From Paraburkholderia haematera (lineage in GTDB: Bacteria > Pseudomonadota > Gammaproteobacteria > Burkholderiales > Burkholderiaceae): a stretch of 64,000 nt of DNA. The translations under genes were made by a program, and so were the position numbers. Every line of letters starts with the position of its first letter. Within the stretch, counting starts at the first letter, position 1. The stretch covers positions 57,474-121,473 of the forward strand of contig NZ_CAJNBK010000021.1 of NCBI RefSeq assembly GCF_905220975.1. The letters are read 5' to 3'. Positions 36,679 through 45,418 of the stretch are shown here, piece by piece. The notes under the pieces are model-generated. The model saw only the letters and a list, made by a program, of their open reading frames with translations. It was not told where the DNA came from and ran no database searches.

Positions 36679-37956
36679 ATGCATCGTGAGTTCGCCGCCA
36701 TCGAATCGTCAATCGAAGCATTTGTCGAGCAGCCCGACGATCCGACGCTGCTGCTTGAAATGACCGACAACGACGTCGTGCCTGTTCTAAAGATGCTGCA
36801 ATTGCTTGATCAGCGTGTTGGCGATGCGATCTTCCTGACCTTCCCGTTCCCATGCGACGCGGTCGACACGTACCTGCAAAAGTGCATGGAAGCGCTTGGC
36901 TATCAGATCGACGAAGAGAACCCGGCGCGTCTCGAACGCGGCGAATCGCGCTGGCCGCCATTGCCGCTGACGTGCGCCGATCCGAGGCGCGCGCCGGCGG
37001 AACGGCTGCGCGACGCCGTCATGCACGTTCATACGCTGGTGCCGGAAGGCGCGAAAGTCGTTTGGGCATGGTTGCCGTCGCAGATCGGCGATGTCGCCGG
37101 TTTCGCGAAGATGGTGTTGCAATTGCTGGCACTGAACGGCTTCGAAGACTGGATGGAAGGGCACCGCTTCTGCATCCGCGACGATCGGGATCATTGGTGC
37201 CTGATTCCGCTTGCTCGGGAGAGAAAGGCGGAGCATGTATTGATACTTCTCGTGGACTTCTCGTCCGGGAAAGCGACCCGCGACCTGGTCGACGTCGCAA
37301 ACGATGAGGCGCAGCCGATCGCACAGCGTATGGGGGCGTTGATGCAGATCGCGGCGATTGACCTCGCGCACGGCAGGCTGCCGGATGCGCAGCGCAAATA
37401 TCACGCGCTGTATGCGTTCCACGCCGGACGGCAGGATGCGACGGGCTGCGCAACGGCGTTGTACGGCCTGGGTGACGTTGCGTTACGCCAGGGATCGCAG
37501 GGCGACGCGAAGGAGTGGTATGTGCGGGCACTGCCCGCGGCGCTCGGCGGCCGCAATCTGCTCGTCGTACTCAATTCGCTGATGGCGATCGGCAATTGCT
37601 GCAACACACTCGGCGAACATGCGAAGGCGGCAGTCTATTTCGAGCTGGCGAGTGGCGCCGCCGGCAGGTTGATGCTCGTGCATACGAAGATCGAAGCGAT
37701 GGAGAAGGCCGGCGTCGCACTGCTGGCGTGCGGCAAGGCGGCGGAAGCCGCGAAGAGCTGGATCGATGCGAAGGGATTGTGCGAGCAGTTTGGCTGCGAA
37801 CGGCAACGCTGCAGCATTCTTGATCGGCTTGTGTCGCTCTATGCGAAGGCTGGCCTGAAAACCGAGGCAAGGGCGTACGAGCTGGAAAAGGATCCGCTTT
37901 TCGCGGCTCGACAGCGGGGGGCTGCGGTGTCCGCTACACACGGTAGCCGGATATGA
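36679..37956 (+). CDS. Uncharacterised TPR-like protein between vgrG and the Rhs effector
   Basis: A 425-residue cytoplasmic-looking protein without signal peptide or membrane helix. The N-terminal half (about 1-210) contains TFPFPCDAVDTYLQKCMEALG and HRFCIRDDRDHWCLIPLARE, with no family I recognise. The C-terminal half (about 220-410) is tetratricopeptide-like: GRLPDAQRKYHALYAFHAG, ATALYGLGDVALRQGSQGDAKEWY, MAIGNCCNTLGEHAKAAVYFELA and AKSWIDAKGLCEQFG. Placed directly before the effector, it is a candidate chaperone or adaptor. It is not DUF4123, DUF1795 (Eag) or DUF2169 by the motifs visible. Confidence 0.65.
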   Translation: MHREFAAIESSIEAFVEQPDDPTLLLEMTDNDVVPVLKMLQLLDQRVGDAIFLTFPFPCDAVDTYLQKCMEALGYQIDEENPARLERGESRWPPLPLTCADPRRAPAERLRDAVMHVHTLVPEGAKVVWAWLPSQIGDVAGFAKMVLQLLALNGFEDWMEGHRFCIRDDRDHWCLIPLARERKAEHVLILLVDFSSGKATRDLVDVANDEAQPIAQRMGALMQIAAIDLAHGRLPDAQRKYHALYAFHAGRQDATGCATALYGLGDVALRQGSQGDAKEWYVRALPAALGGRNLLVVLNSLMAIGNCCNTLGEHAKAAVYFELASGAAGRLMLVHTKIEAMEKAGVALLACGKAAEAAKSWIDAKGLCEQFGCERQRCSILDRLVSLYAKAGLKTEARAYELEKDPLFAARQRGAAVSATHGSRI

Positions 37957-37969
37957 CTGAGGCACTGCG

Positions 37970-40900
37970 ATGAGCGATTCGGGAGACCGGTTGACTCGTG
38001 CGTCCGATTCGATACCGCGTGGCGAGACGCGATCAGAATCCAAGGTGGACACGTCGTGCGATGCACTTCTTGACACGATCAAGTCGACTAGCGACCCGTT
38101 CAAGGAAACCTTCTCATCGAAGGGGAGCACGCTTCATCACCTCAGCGAGGCCGTGAATGCACTGGCGTCGCTGCAGGGCGCACCTTCGCAGTTGCTCAAT
38201 ACCGGCATCGCGCAGATACCGCTGCTCGACAAGATGCCGGGGATGCCGGCTGCCGTTATCAGCGCCGCACATCTTGGTACGCCGCATGCGCACGATCATC
38301 CGCCGAGCGACGGCTTTCCATTGCCGAGCGTCGGCGCGACGATCGGCAGCGGCTGCCTGAGCGTGCTGATCGGCGGCATGCCGGCGGCCCGCGTGACGGA
38401 CATCGGCATCGCGCCGACGTGCGGCGGGCTGACGCCATTTTTCGACATTCAAACGGGTTCGAGCAATACGTTTATCGGCGGGATGCGTGCCGCGCGCATG
38501 GGGATCGACATGACGCGCCATTGCAATCCGATGGGGCATGCGGGGAAGTCCAGTGAAGAAGCGGAGGGTGCCGCGGAGAAAGGTGAGCAAGCCGCAAGCG
38601 AAGCCGCCGAGGTCTCGAGTCGGGCGCGCTGGATGGGGCGGGCGGGCAAGGCGTGGAAGGTTGGCAATATGGCAGTCGGGCCGGCGTCCGGCGCGGCGGG
38701 CGCTGCTGCCGACGCGACGCATGGCGAGGTCCTGGCGGCCGCGATGATGGCCGCGCAGACGGCCGCGGATGCCGCGATGATGCTGCTGGGCAATCTGATG
38801 GGCAAGGATCCGGGGATCGAACCGAGCATGGGCATGCTGATGGACGGCAACCCGACCGTTCTGATCGGTGGGTTTCCGCTGCCCGATTCACAGATGATGT
38901 GGCATGGCATCAAGCATGGCCTTGGCAAGAAGGTCCGGCCGAAGCTGCCGAAATGGGCGCAGGAGTTGGCGTGTGAGTTCTTTGGGGAACCTGTCAGCGC
39001 GGTTACCGGCGAGGTCAAGAACGACTTCACGGACTACGAGACCGACGACGTGGTGCCGTTCGAATGGGGGCGTCACTACTGCAGCGGGTGGCACACGGGG
39101 GACGGTGTGCTGGGATACGGCTTCCGGCATACGTGGCAGCACGAATTGCGGCTGCTGCGTACGCGTGCGATCTATATCGATCCGCGCGGCACGGAATACA
39201 CGTTCAGCAGACGGGCGGATGGGACATATGGCGGCTGCTGTCAGGGATTCGAGATCGAACAGCTTGACGGCAGGCGCTTCGTCGTCCGGCATGAGGTGGA
39301 CGGTGACCTGGACTTCGAACGGTCCTCGGCAGCGGACCGGTCCGCGCACTGCGCGAGTCATATTCGCGATGGGGCGCGCAGCGTCCTGTACTGGAACGAA
39401 GACGGGCGTCTCGGGAGGATTACGCAAGCCGACGAGCGAGGTCAGATCCGGCGGGTGATCGGATTCGGATATGACGGGTTCGGGCGGATCCTCCAGGTTG
39501 TGCTGACGGACGCCGACGGCCGCATTAACCGCATTGCCCGGTACGCCTACGACGCGAACGGCTGCCTGACCGCCCATCGCAATGCGCTTGAGTCGATGGC
39601 GAGCTACGCCTACGACGGTCAGCGCCGCATGGTGCGCCTCTCCGATGCGAACGACTATTCGTTCTTCTATCGCTACGATGCCGAAGGGCGCTGCGTGGAA
39701 AGCAGGGGGCAAGACGGCTTGTGGCACGTGCAGTTCCAGTACCACGCGGGGCGGACGATCGTCACCGAAAGCGAAGGTGGAAAATGGACCGTCCTCTATA
39801 ACGAAGCCGGAACGATCACGCGTGTCATCGATCCATACGACGGTGCGGCGGAGTACGTGCTTGGCGAGGACGGCCGCATTGACAGCGAATTCGATTCGGG
39901 CGGGCGCGTGACACGCTGGCTTTACAGTGCGAGCGGGCGTAACACCGGACGTCTGGACAGATGGGGCAAACGCAGGCCGACGAAAGACGAGGCGCCGGTC
40001 TTGCCTAATCCCCTTGCGCACACCGTACCCAACACGCCGCTGGCCTTGCAATGGGGTGAGGCCAGGCGGACGGATCTGGCCGATACCGTTTTGCTTCCCC
40101 CCGAAATAGCGAAAATCACCGCATCGTTATTCCAGCAGCCTTCTTTCGCGCCCACCGAACAGTATGATGCGGCGGGACGGGTAGTCACCCGGACTGACGG
40201 ATATGGTCGAGCGGAACGCTTGGGACTCGATGCGGCAGGAAATCTTGTGCAGTTGCGCGACAGGGACGGACGCGAGTACCGCAATGGCATCGCATCGTGG
40301 AATCTGCGTGAAAGCGAGACCGATCCGCTGGGCAACACCGTTCGGTACCGGTATTCACCCAAGCAGAAAATCACCGCGATCATCGATGCGAACGGCAATG
40401 AAAGCACCTACACGTATGACTACAAGAGCCGGATGACCCGCGTCACGCGGCACGGCGTGGTACGTGAGACTTACGTATACGACGCGGGCGACCGGCTGAT
40501 CGAAAAGCGTGACGGCGCAGGTAACGCGCTGCTGCGTTTCGAGGTGGGTGACGATGGGCTGCACAGCAAGCGCATCCTCGCGAGCGGCGAAACGCATACC
40601 TACGCGTACGACCGTCGCGGGAATATTACGGGGGCGTCGACGGATCGATTCGATATTACGATCACCTACAACGCGCACGGTCGCCGTACCGGGGACCGGC
40701 GCGATGGGCGCGGCGTCGAGCACGTCTATGGCGACGGGCGGTTATCGCGGACGACATACCTCGGGCGCTTTGAGGTGCGCTACGAACCCGGGGTGAACGG
40801 CGAAGTATTCATCGAGACGCCGGTAGGGGGCACCCATCGACTCCAACGCTCCTGCGATGGCCAGATTTTGCTGCGCCTGGGCAATGGCGCGAATGTATGG

Positions 40901-42649
40901 TGCCGGTTCGATGCGCATGGTCAATGCGTCGGGCGGCTCCTGTGGCCTGAAGGGCGCGCAAAAGAGAGCCACTGTGTCGAGTATCAGTACAGCGCAATGG
41001 GCGAATTGCGGCGCGTAATCGATAGCGCAACGGGCCCCACGGAATATATCTACGACGAAGCCCATCGTCTGGTCGGCGAAAGTCGCGATGGTTGGCCTGT
41101 TCGACGCTACGAATACGATCGCGGCGGTAACCTGCTATCGGCGCCGACGTGTTCGTGGTTGCGCTATACCGAGGGCAACCGGCTTGCGACGGCATCGCAT
41201 GGGGCGTTTTACTACAACGATCGCAATCACCTCGCCGAGGAGATTGGTGCGGATGGCCGGCGCACGACTTGGCACTACAACAGCAAGGACCTGCTGGTGA
41301 AGGTGGAATGGAGTGACCGGGACGAGGTCTGGGGAGCGGAGTATGACGGGCTCTGCCGGCGCATTGCCAAGACGATGGGCGAGGCCCGCACCGAGTTCTA
41401 TTGGGACGGAGATCGGCTGGCGGCGGAAGTGGGGCCTGGCGGGCAGTTGCGGATCTACGTGTATGCAAACCAGAGCGCGTATCTGCCATTCATGTTCATT
41501 GATTACGCAAGCCAGGATGCGCTGCCGGAATCGGGTCAGGCGTATTTCGTGTTTTGCAATCAGGTTGGCTTACCGGAATGGATCGAGGACACGGAGCGAC
41601 GGGAAGTGTGGCTGGCGGAGGAGATTGATCCCTATGGAACGGTTCGAGTTGCGGCGGGAAACACCGTTGACTACGCGCTTCGATGGCCTGGACACTACTT
41701 CGACGGCGAGACACGGCTGCATTACAACCGGTTCAGATCATATCGTCCGGCGCTCGGGCGGTACCAGCAGTCGGATCCAGCAGGACAATCGGGTGGCATG
41801 AACCTGTATGCGTATGGGGCGAACCCGCTGGTCTACGTGGACGTATTGGGGCTGACATGCCCGACTCATGGCAATGAATGCCCGGATGATTGTGCGGAAT
41901 CAGATAAGGAATCAACGCCAGAAAAGGATGGCAAGCCGTCTGAGCAGGATGAGAGTAAGTCCACAGATTTGAGTGATGACGACCTCAGGCCAGAATGGGA
42001 AACCAATTTGAAAAAGAAGGCGGAAGAAGCGGCGGAGATAATTCCGAAATTGAATAGCAGGTTGGCCGAACTCAGGGCAGAATTTTATAAAGAAGTCGGG
42101 CGGGAGCAGGGCTCTGCTGAAGGAGTGGATCCGTTCAATAACACAAATCAATGGCCGGAATTCAATAAAATTTCTACAGAAAAAAAGAAACTAAATCAGA
42201 TAATTGACAATGTGAATCAAGGTATAGAAACCCACAGGAATGCTGCTTTTGGTGAGTATGTCGCCAACGAGGAGATGAAGAAAAAAAACTATGAACCGCT
42301 TGGCAAAACCGATGATCCCTACGTGCCTGGAGATCAAGGAATCGACGGCGTTTATAGAAATCCAGATCCGAATGGTCAACCAGCTTACATTATTACTGAA
42401 GTAAAATACGGTGGTGCGCACCTGAGTAAAGGCCTCGACGACGGTACGGACCAGATGGATGACAAGTGGGTGGATAAGCGGTTGAATAAGGCTGTGGGAA
42501 CAACCGTTGCCACGAACATCAGGGAGCAAATGGAGCGTGGAAATGTGCAGAAGTGGCTAATTAATGTCGATTCGCGAGGTCGAATAACGAAATCCCTTCT
42601 CGATAGCAAGGCAAATGTGATACCGGGTACGACGCGTGGTTTTATATGA
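37970..42649 (+). CDS. PAAR-Rhs T6SS effector with C-terminal PD-(D/E)xK (PoNe-like) nuclease
   Basis: 1559 residues. A PAAR-like region is at about 100-190 (PSVGATIGSGCLSVLIGGMPAARV, FIGGMRAARMG). An Ala-rich helical stretch (about 190-285) and a second metal-site-like block (NPTVLIGGFPLP, about 290) follow. The Rhs/YD-repeat shell runs about 334-1265. The conserved core end, RYQQSDPAGQSGGMNLYAYGANPLVYVDVLGL, is at about 1264-1295. The variable tip (1296-1559) is AT-richer and Lys/Asn-rich. It holds GIDGVYR (Asp1459) and ITEVKYG (Glu1477, Lys1479), the D...ExK signature of restriction-type nucleases, then DQMDDKWVDKRL. With the PoNi-like gene next door, a PoNe-type DNase is likely. Confidence 0.88.
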   Translation: MSDSGDRLTRASDSIPRGETRSESKVDTSCDALLDTIKSTSDPFKETFSSKGSTLHHLSEAVNALASLQGAPSQLLNTGIAQIPLLDKMPGMPAAVISAAHLGTPHAHDHPPSDGFPLPSVGATIGSGCLSVLIGGMPAARVTDIGIAPTCGGLTPFFDIQTGSSNTFIGGMRAARMGIDMTRHCNPMGHAGKSSEEAEGAAEKGEQAASEAAEVSSRARWMGRAGKAWKVGNMAVGPASGAAGAAADATHGEVLAAAMMAAQTAADAAMMLLGNLMGKDPGIEPSMGMLMDGNPTVLIGGFPLPDSQMMWHGIKHGLGKKVRPKLPKWAQELACEFFGEPVSAVTGEVKNDFTDYETDDVVPFEWGRHYCSGWHTGDGVLGYGFRHTWQHELRLLRTRAIYIDPRGTEYTFSRRADGTYGGCCQGFEIEQLDGRRFVVRHEVDGDLDFERSSAADRSAHCASHIRDGARSVLYWNEDGRLGRITQADERGQIRRVIGFGYDGFGRILQVVLTDADGRINRIARYAYDANGCLTAHRNALESMASYAYDGQRRMVRLSDANDYSFFYRYDAEGRCVESRGQDGLWHVQFQYHAGRTIVTESEGGKWTVLYNEAGTITRVIDPYDGAAEYVLGEDGRIDSEFDSGGRVTRWLYSASGRNTGRLDRWGKRRPTKDEAPVLPNPLAHTVPNTPLALQWGEARRTDLADTVLLPPEIAKITASLFQQPSFAPTEQYDAAGRVVTRTDGYGRAERLGLDAAGNLVQLRDRDGREYRNGIASWNLRESETDPLGNTVRYRYSPKQKITAIIDANGNESTYTYDYKSRMTRVTRHGVVRETYVYDAGDRLIEKRDGAGNALLRFEVGDDGLHSKRILASGETHTYAYDRRGNITGASTDRFDITITYNAHGRRTGDRRDGRGVEHVYGDGRLSRTTYLGRFEVRYEPGVNGEVFIETPVGGTHRLQRSCDGQILLRLGNGANVWCRFDAHGQCVGRLLWPEGRAKESHCVEYQYSAMGELRRVIDSATGPTEYIYDEAHRLVGESRDGWPVRRYEYDRGGNLLSAPTCSWLRYTEGNRLATASHGAFYYNDRNHLAEEIGADGRRTTWHYNSKDLLVKVEWSDRDEVWGAEYDGLCRRIAKTMGEARTEFYWDGDRLAAEVGPGGQLRIYVYANQSAYLPFMFIDYASQDALPESGQAYFVFCNQVGLPEWIEDTERREVWLAEEIDPYGTVRVAAGNTVDYALRWPGHYFDGETRLHYNRFRSYRPALGRYQQSDPAGQSGGMNLYAYGANPLVYVDVLGLTCPTHGNECPDDCAESDKESTPEKDGKPSEQDESKSTDLSDDDLRPEWETNLKKKAEEAAEIIPKLNSRLAELRAEFYKEVGREQGSAEGVDPFNNTNQWPEFNKISTEKKKLNQIIDNVNQGIETHRNAAFGEYVANEEMKKKNYEPLGKTDDPYVPGDQGIDGVYRNPDPNGQPAYIITEVKYGGAHLSKGLDDGTDQMDDKWVDKRLNKAVGTTVATNIREQMERGNVQKWLINVDSRGRITKSLLDSKANVIPGTTRGFI

Positions 42650-42662
42650 GGATTTGTAGATT

Positions 42663-43415
42663 ATGCTTCGCGACCAACGAAAGACGAAAGAGTTTTTTGA
42701 TCACTGGATCCGGTTTGACGAGACACAGATGAGGAAAACTGAGGCCAGGCTCGATTCAGGCGCTATAGATCGGACTGAGGGAAGAGTGATTGCGGCTTAT
42801 CATCAGTTTGACGGAGTATTGCGCCGGGTGATCATGAGATATTCGCGTGGAGACGCCTTGGCCGATTTGCGTGGAGACGTGGCTTTGTTACTGTCGATGA
42901 GTGAGCAAGTTCTAAAATATTGCGATGCTCTGCCACCTGAGCAACAATCTGTACGCACAATATACGAGCAGCTGTCTTTCGATAGCTATATCGACTGGTT
43001 TTGGTGGCTGTCTCTTGCTGTCTGCCTGGATATGGGCCGGGAGCATGTCCTCCGAGTGCTCGAACTGATCGGCAATGCAGGTCAAGATACGCTTCTCGAT
43101 CGCATAGCGGTCCGTCTGGGCGAAGAGCGGACCGTGGGCGCGAACCTGAAGTTTCCAAAGCAATACGGGACCTTGCTTCAAGCACTGGCTGCGCCTTCTC
43201 GCGAGCAGCAGACGAATTTCGCAAGGACGTTCCTTGACGGTTGGTACGATGGCTGCTCCCATGCGGCATGGCACGAAAATCACAGCGGCGAAGATACCGG
43301 CTACATTGGCTACTGGTGTTTCGAATTGGCGCTGGTGGTGAAGTTATTCGACATCGACGATGCCAGCTTTCGCGATAATCCCTACTATCCCGCTGATCTC
43401 GTGCGCGGCCCTTGA
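42663..43415 (+). CDS. PoNi-like immunity protein (DUF1910/DUF1911 type)
   Basis: A 250-residue, Trp/Asp-rich cytoplasmic protein 13 nt after the Rhs effector. The N-terminal helical part has TEGRVIAAYHQFDGVLRRVIMRYSRGD. The C terminus has FLDGWYDGCSHAAWHENH, then YIGYWCFELALVVKLFDIDDASFRDNPYYPADLVRG. GYWxFE...LxIDDxxFRDxxYYPxDL is the hallmark of DUF1911, the immunity partner of PoNe nucleases. It should bind and neutralise the tip domain of the upstream Rhs protein and protect the producer. GC is lower than in the core T6SS genes, like the toxin tip, so the two probably moved together. Confidence 0.85.
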   Translation: MLRDQRKTKEFFDHWIRFDETQMRKTEARLDSGAIDRTEGRVIAAYHQFDGVLRRVIMRYSRGDALADLRGDVALLLSMSEQVLKYCDALPPEQQSVRTIYEQLSFDSYIDWFWWLSLAVCLDMGREHVLRVLELIGNAGQDTLLDRIAVRLGEERTVGANLKFPKQYGTLLQALAAPSREQQTNFARTFLDGWYDGCSHAAWHENHSGEDTGYIGYWCFELALVVKLFDIDDASFRDNPYYPADLVRGP

Positions 43416-43602
43416 AGCCATCCTTGCAACTTAAGCCGGTGGCGCCCTGCGAATGATCCTGAGGAAGCTACGGCTTCTTGGCATCGTTATTCTGGCTGCC
43501 TTGCCTAACCGCCGCATTGCTGCGGTCTCATCGCCGTAACGCCAGTGGTCGGCAATACGAATTGTTCATGACGGACTACCGGCTCAACTGGTTCCGTAAA
43601 CG

Positions 43603-44499
43603 TCAGCACCAGAATTCGGTAATCTGCCCGGCAAGGGCTCTGCCTTGCTTGTAACCGGCTCGAGCGGCGGGCGGACGCGTCGACGGATCCATCGCATTGA
43701 CGCCGAACATGTCCCGGGAGTCGCTGTCCGGGAAGATCGTCTCGACTCTGCTGCCGTGTGCGCGTAGCTCGTCGACCTGCGCCGAGAGCTGCATGCCCCA
43801 GTGCAGCGGATGCCGTGATCTGCCGCCGAATGGTGACAGCACCAGCACCCGCGCGTATCCGACCGCCAGATCGGCATTCTCGTTTCTTCGGTAGCCGCCA
43901 TTGATGTATCGGTTGTCGCCGATGCTGTAGGGAGGGACGCCGAAGCCATTGGCACAGCTGGCGGCGACGGCGTCCACCAGGTCGACGCCGCTGTGGCGGT
44001 CGAACACGACCGGTTCACCGGTATGGGCATCGACAGCCACGATGAGCATCGGCTGTTGTGGCCAGTGCTGACTGGGCAGCCGGGCGGCGACGACCGCGCG
44101 CCACTGAGCTTGCACAGAGCCGTCCGACGCCGCATCCATGTCGAGCGCCGCCGCCCCCATTCTGCGGCGCATGTCGGGCGCATCCTCAGCGGCACCGATG
44201 ATTTCGCTCGTCCTCTCCATATGGTCCGCCGCCGGCCTCGGAACGCGTCCACGGTCGGCTTCGACCGGACCCGTCCGTGGCTGGAGCGCCTCGGCAAGGA
44301 TGTTGGCAAGCAGTTCGGTCGGTGGGGTCCCGCTGGTTATTTGGGCCGCGACCGTCGATCCGGCCGATGTCCCGATGATCAGATCGGCCTCGGTCACATC
44401 CAACCCGGCATCAAACAGGCCGGCGATGACGCCGATCTCCCAGGCATTGCCTGCCGCTCCGGCACCAGCAAGGACCAACGCTCGCTCACGATCAGGCAT
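43603..44499 (-). CDS. Patatin-like phospholipase family protein (possibly catalytically altered)
   Basis: A 298-residue protein. An oxyanion-hole-like glycine run (LVLAGAGAAGNAWEIGVIAGL) and nucleophile elbow (IIGTSAGSTVAAQ, Ser in GTSAG) fit the patatin family. The conserved DGG/DGA Asp motif reads YINGGYRRNENADLA, so the catalytic Asp appears to be Asn. The ATG at 44499 has AGAGG about 9 nt upstream; a TTG at 44508 is less likely. It faces the T6SS cluster, downstream of an IS remnant. It could be a lipase, a non-catalytic relative, or a former T6SS effector. Confidence 0.75.
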   Translation of the reverse strand: MPDRERALVLAGAGAAGNAWEIGVIAGLFDAGLDVTEADLIIGTSAGSTVAAQITSGTPPTELLANILAEALQPRTGPVEADRGRVPRPAADHMERTSEIIGAAEDAPDMRRRMGAAALDMDAASDGSVQAQWRAVVAARLPSQHWPQQPMLIVAVDAHTGEPVVFDRHSGVDLVDAVAASCANGFGVPPYSIGDNRYINGGYRRNENADLAVGYARVLVLSPFGGRSRHPLHWGMQLSAQVDELRAHGSRVETIFPDSDSRDMFGVNAMDPSTRPPAARAGYKQGRALAGQITEFWC

Positions 44500-44521
44500 T
44501 CTTCGCAACCTCTCGGTGATC

Positions 44522-44737
44522 TCAGCCCGTTACCAGGTGGGTGATGGGGCGGTGTGCGTCGGTCAGGTGAAAACCGTGCGCTTCGATGTCAGCGAGGCAG
44601 GCGCTCACGTCCACGCCCCTTTGGGGTTCGTCGGGATACATTTTCAAAGATTTTAAAGCGATCCACGGACCGTATTGCGCCGCAAGGCTGATGGCAACAT
44701 CGACCGGGTCTTTTCGGGCACGGTGCATCTTCTTCAT
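44522..44737 (-). CDS. Small hypothetical protein upstream of the patatin gene
   Basis: A 71-residue protein beginning MKKMHRARKDPVDVAISLAAQYGPW, with AGGAG 9 nt before the ATG. It ends 22 nt before the patatin start, so the two could be cotranscribed. No family recognised, no signal peptide or membrane helix. Its first 20 codons overlap the antisense transposase remnant. Confidence 0.45.
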   Translation of the reverse strand: MKKMHRARKDPVDVAISLAAQYGPWIALKSLKMYPDEPQRGVDVSACLADIEAHGFHLTDAHRPITHLVTG

Positions 44738-44883
44738 CAGAACCCGCTCCTGGACCTTTCAATCATCCACGGCGACGGCACGACGACTGCGGCAAAAAAA
44801 GGCGGCGACAACCTCGGGTATAGCGGACACAAGCATCTCAAGGGCTGCAAGGTCGTCGCCTTCTGCAATCGCATCCTCAAATG
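44711..44883 (+). pseudogene. Transposase remnant (internal fragment)
   Basis: A frame on the plus strand reads IHGDGTTTAAKKGGDNLGYS, then GHKHLKGCKVVAFCNR. This is the catalytic-core style of IS4/IS5-type transposases (DGTxTxAKKGGDxxGYSGHKHxKGEKVVAF). Only about 60 residues survive; both ends are missing and the frame stops at 44890. It marks an old insertion next to the T6SS effector end. Confidence 0.6.
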
Positions 44884-44885
44884 GG

Positions 44886-44947
44886 TTTGACAATCTTTAA
44901 ACGATTTATTTTGAGACTGTTCCTATACTGACTCGCAAATTGTCAAA
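44886..44947. repeat. Inverted repeat flanking a 44-nt AT-rich spacer
   Basis: TTTGACAAT at 44886-44894 and its exact complement ATTGTCAAA at 44939-44947. It follows the transposase fragment immediately, so it may be a leftover IS or MITE end. A regulatory operator is an alternative. Confidence 0.4.
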
Positions 44948-45418
44948 TCGCCGTTACCCGAATGCGGGCCACGGCCGCCCATGACAAAGGCAGACGGGGC
45001 CAACTACCGTGCGGGCGAGACCAACTGACCCGAATAACGACCCATTGAGGTCGATTTCAATAACAGGCCGAGCCTGAGAGACCTTTGGGGAAAGCCCAAA
45101 GAACGGTTCGCAATGACCGAACCGAATGGAGCCAGCCGGATAGCCGCTTAATCGCATCCGGGAAAAGAGCGGCCGTTTTCGATTATGATGATCTGCCCCC
45201 TCGTAATGCGCGCGCTAAAGGCAAAAATACGCGCTAATTTCGAGACGGGATGGCGGCAGAGTTGAACGGGGCGCGAGGCAAAGGACCGTTAATCGAAAAA
45301 GCGTGCAGCCGCAGATGAACACAGGAAGCTGGATCGACGGTGCTAGCGCCGTCATCTTGTTCATCTGCCGGCTCGCCGGCCACCAGTTACGAAGGACGAT
45401 GTCGCATTGCGGGGTTTT
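44948..45418. other. Intergenic region before the response-regulator operon
   Basis: About 470 nt with no supported gene. A minus-strand frame at 44954-45157 (start MRLSGYPAGSIRF) is open but has no known family or clear ribosome-binding site. The last 200 nt should hold the promoter of the operon starting at 45419; none could be placed with confidence. Confidence 0.5.

Noticed and set aside
43416..43602. Possible terminator between the immunity gene and the patatin gene
   Set aside because: Only short imperfect stems (around 43510-43525) and no T-tract; too weak to call.
44954..45157. 67-codon minus-strand frame (starts MRLSGYPAGSIRF)
   Set aside because: No clear ribosome-binding site or known family; kept only as part of an intergenic description.
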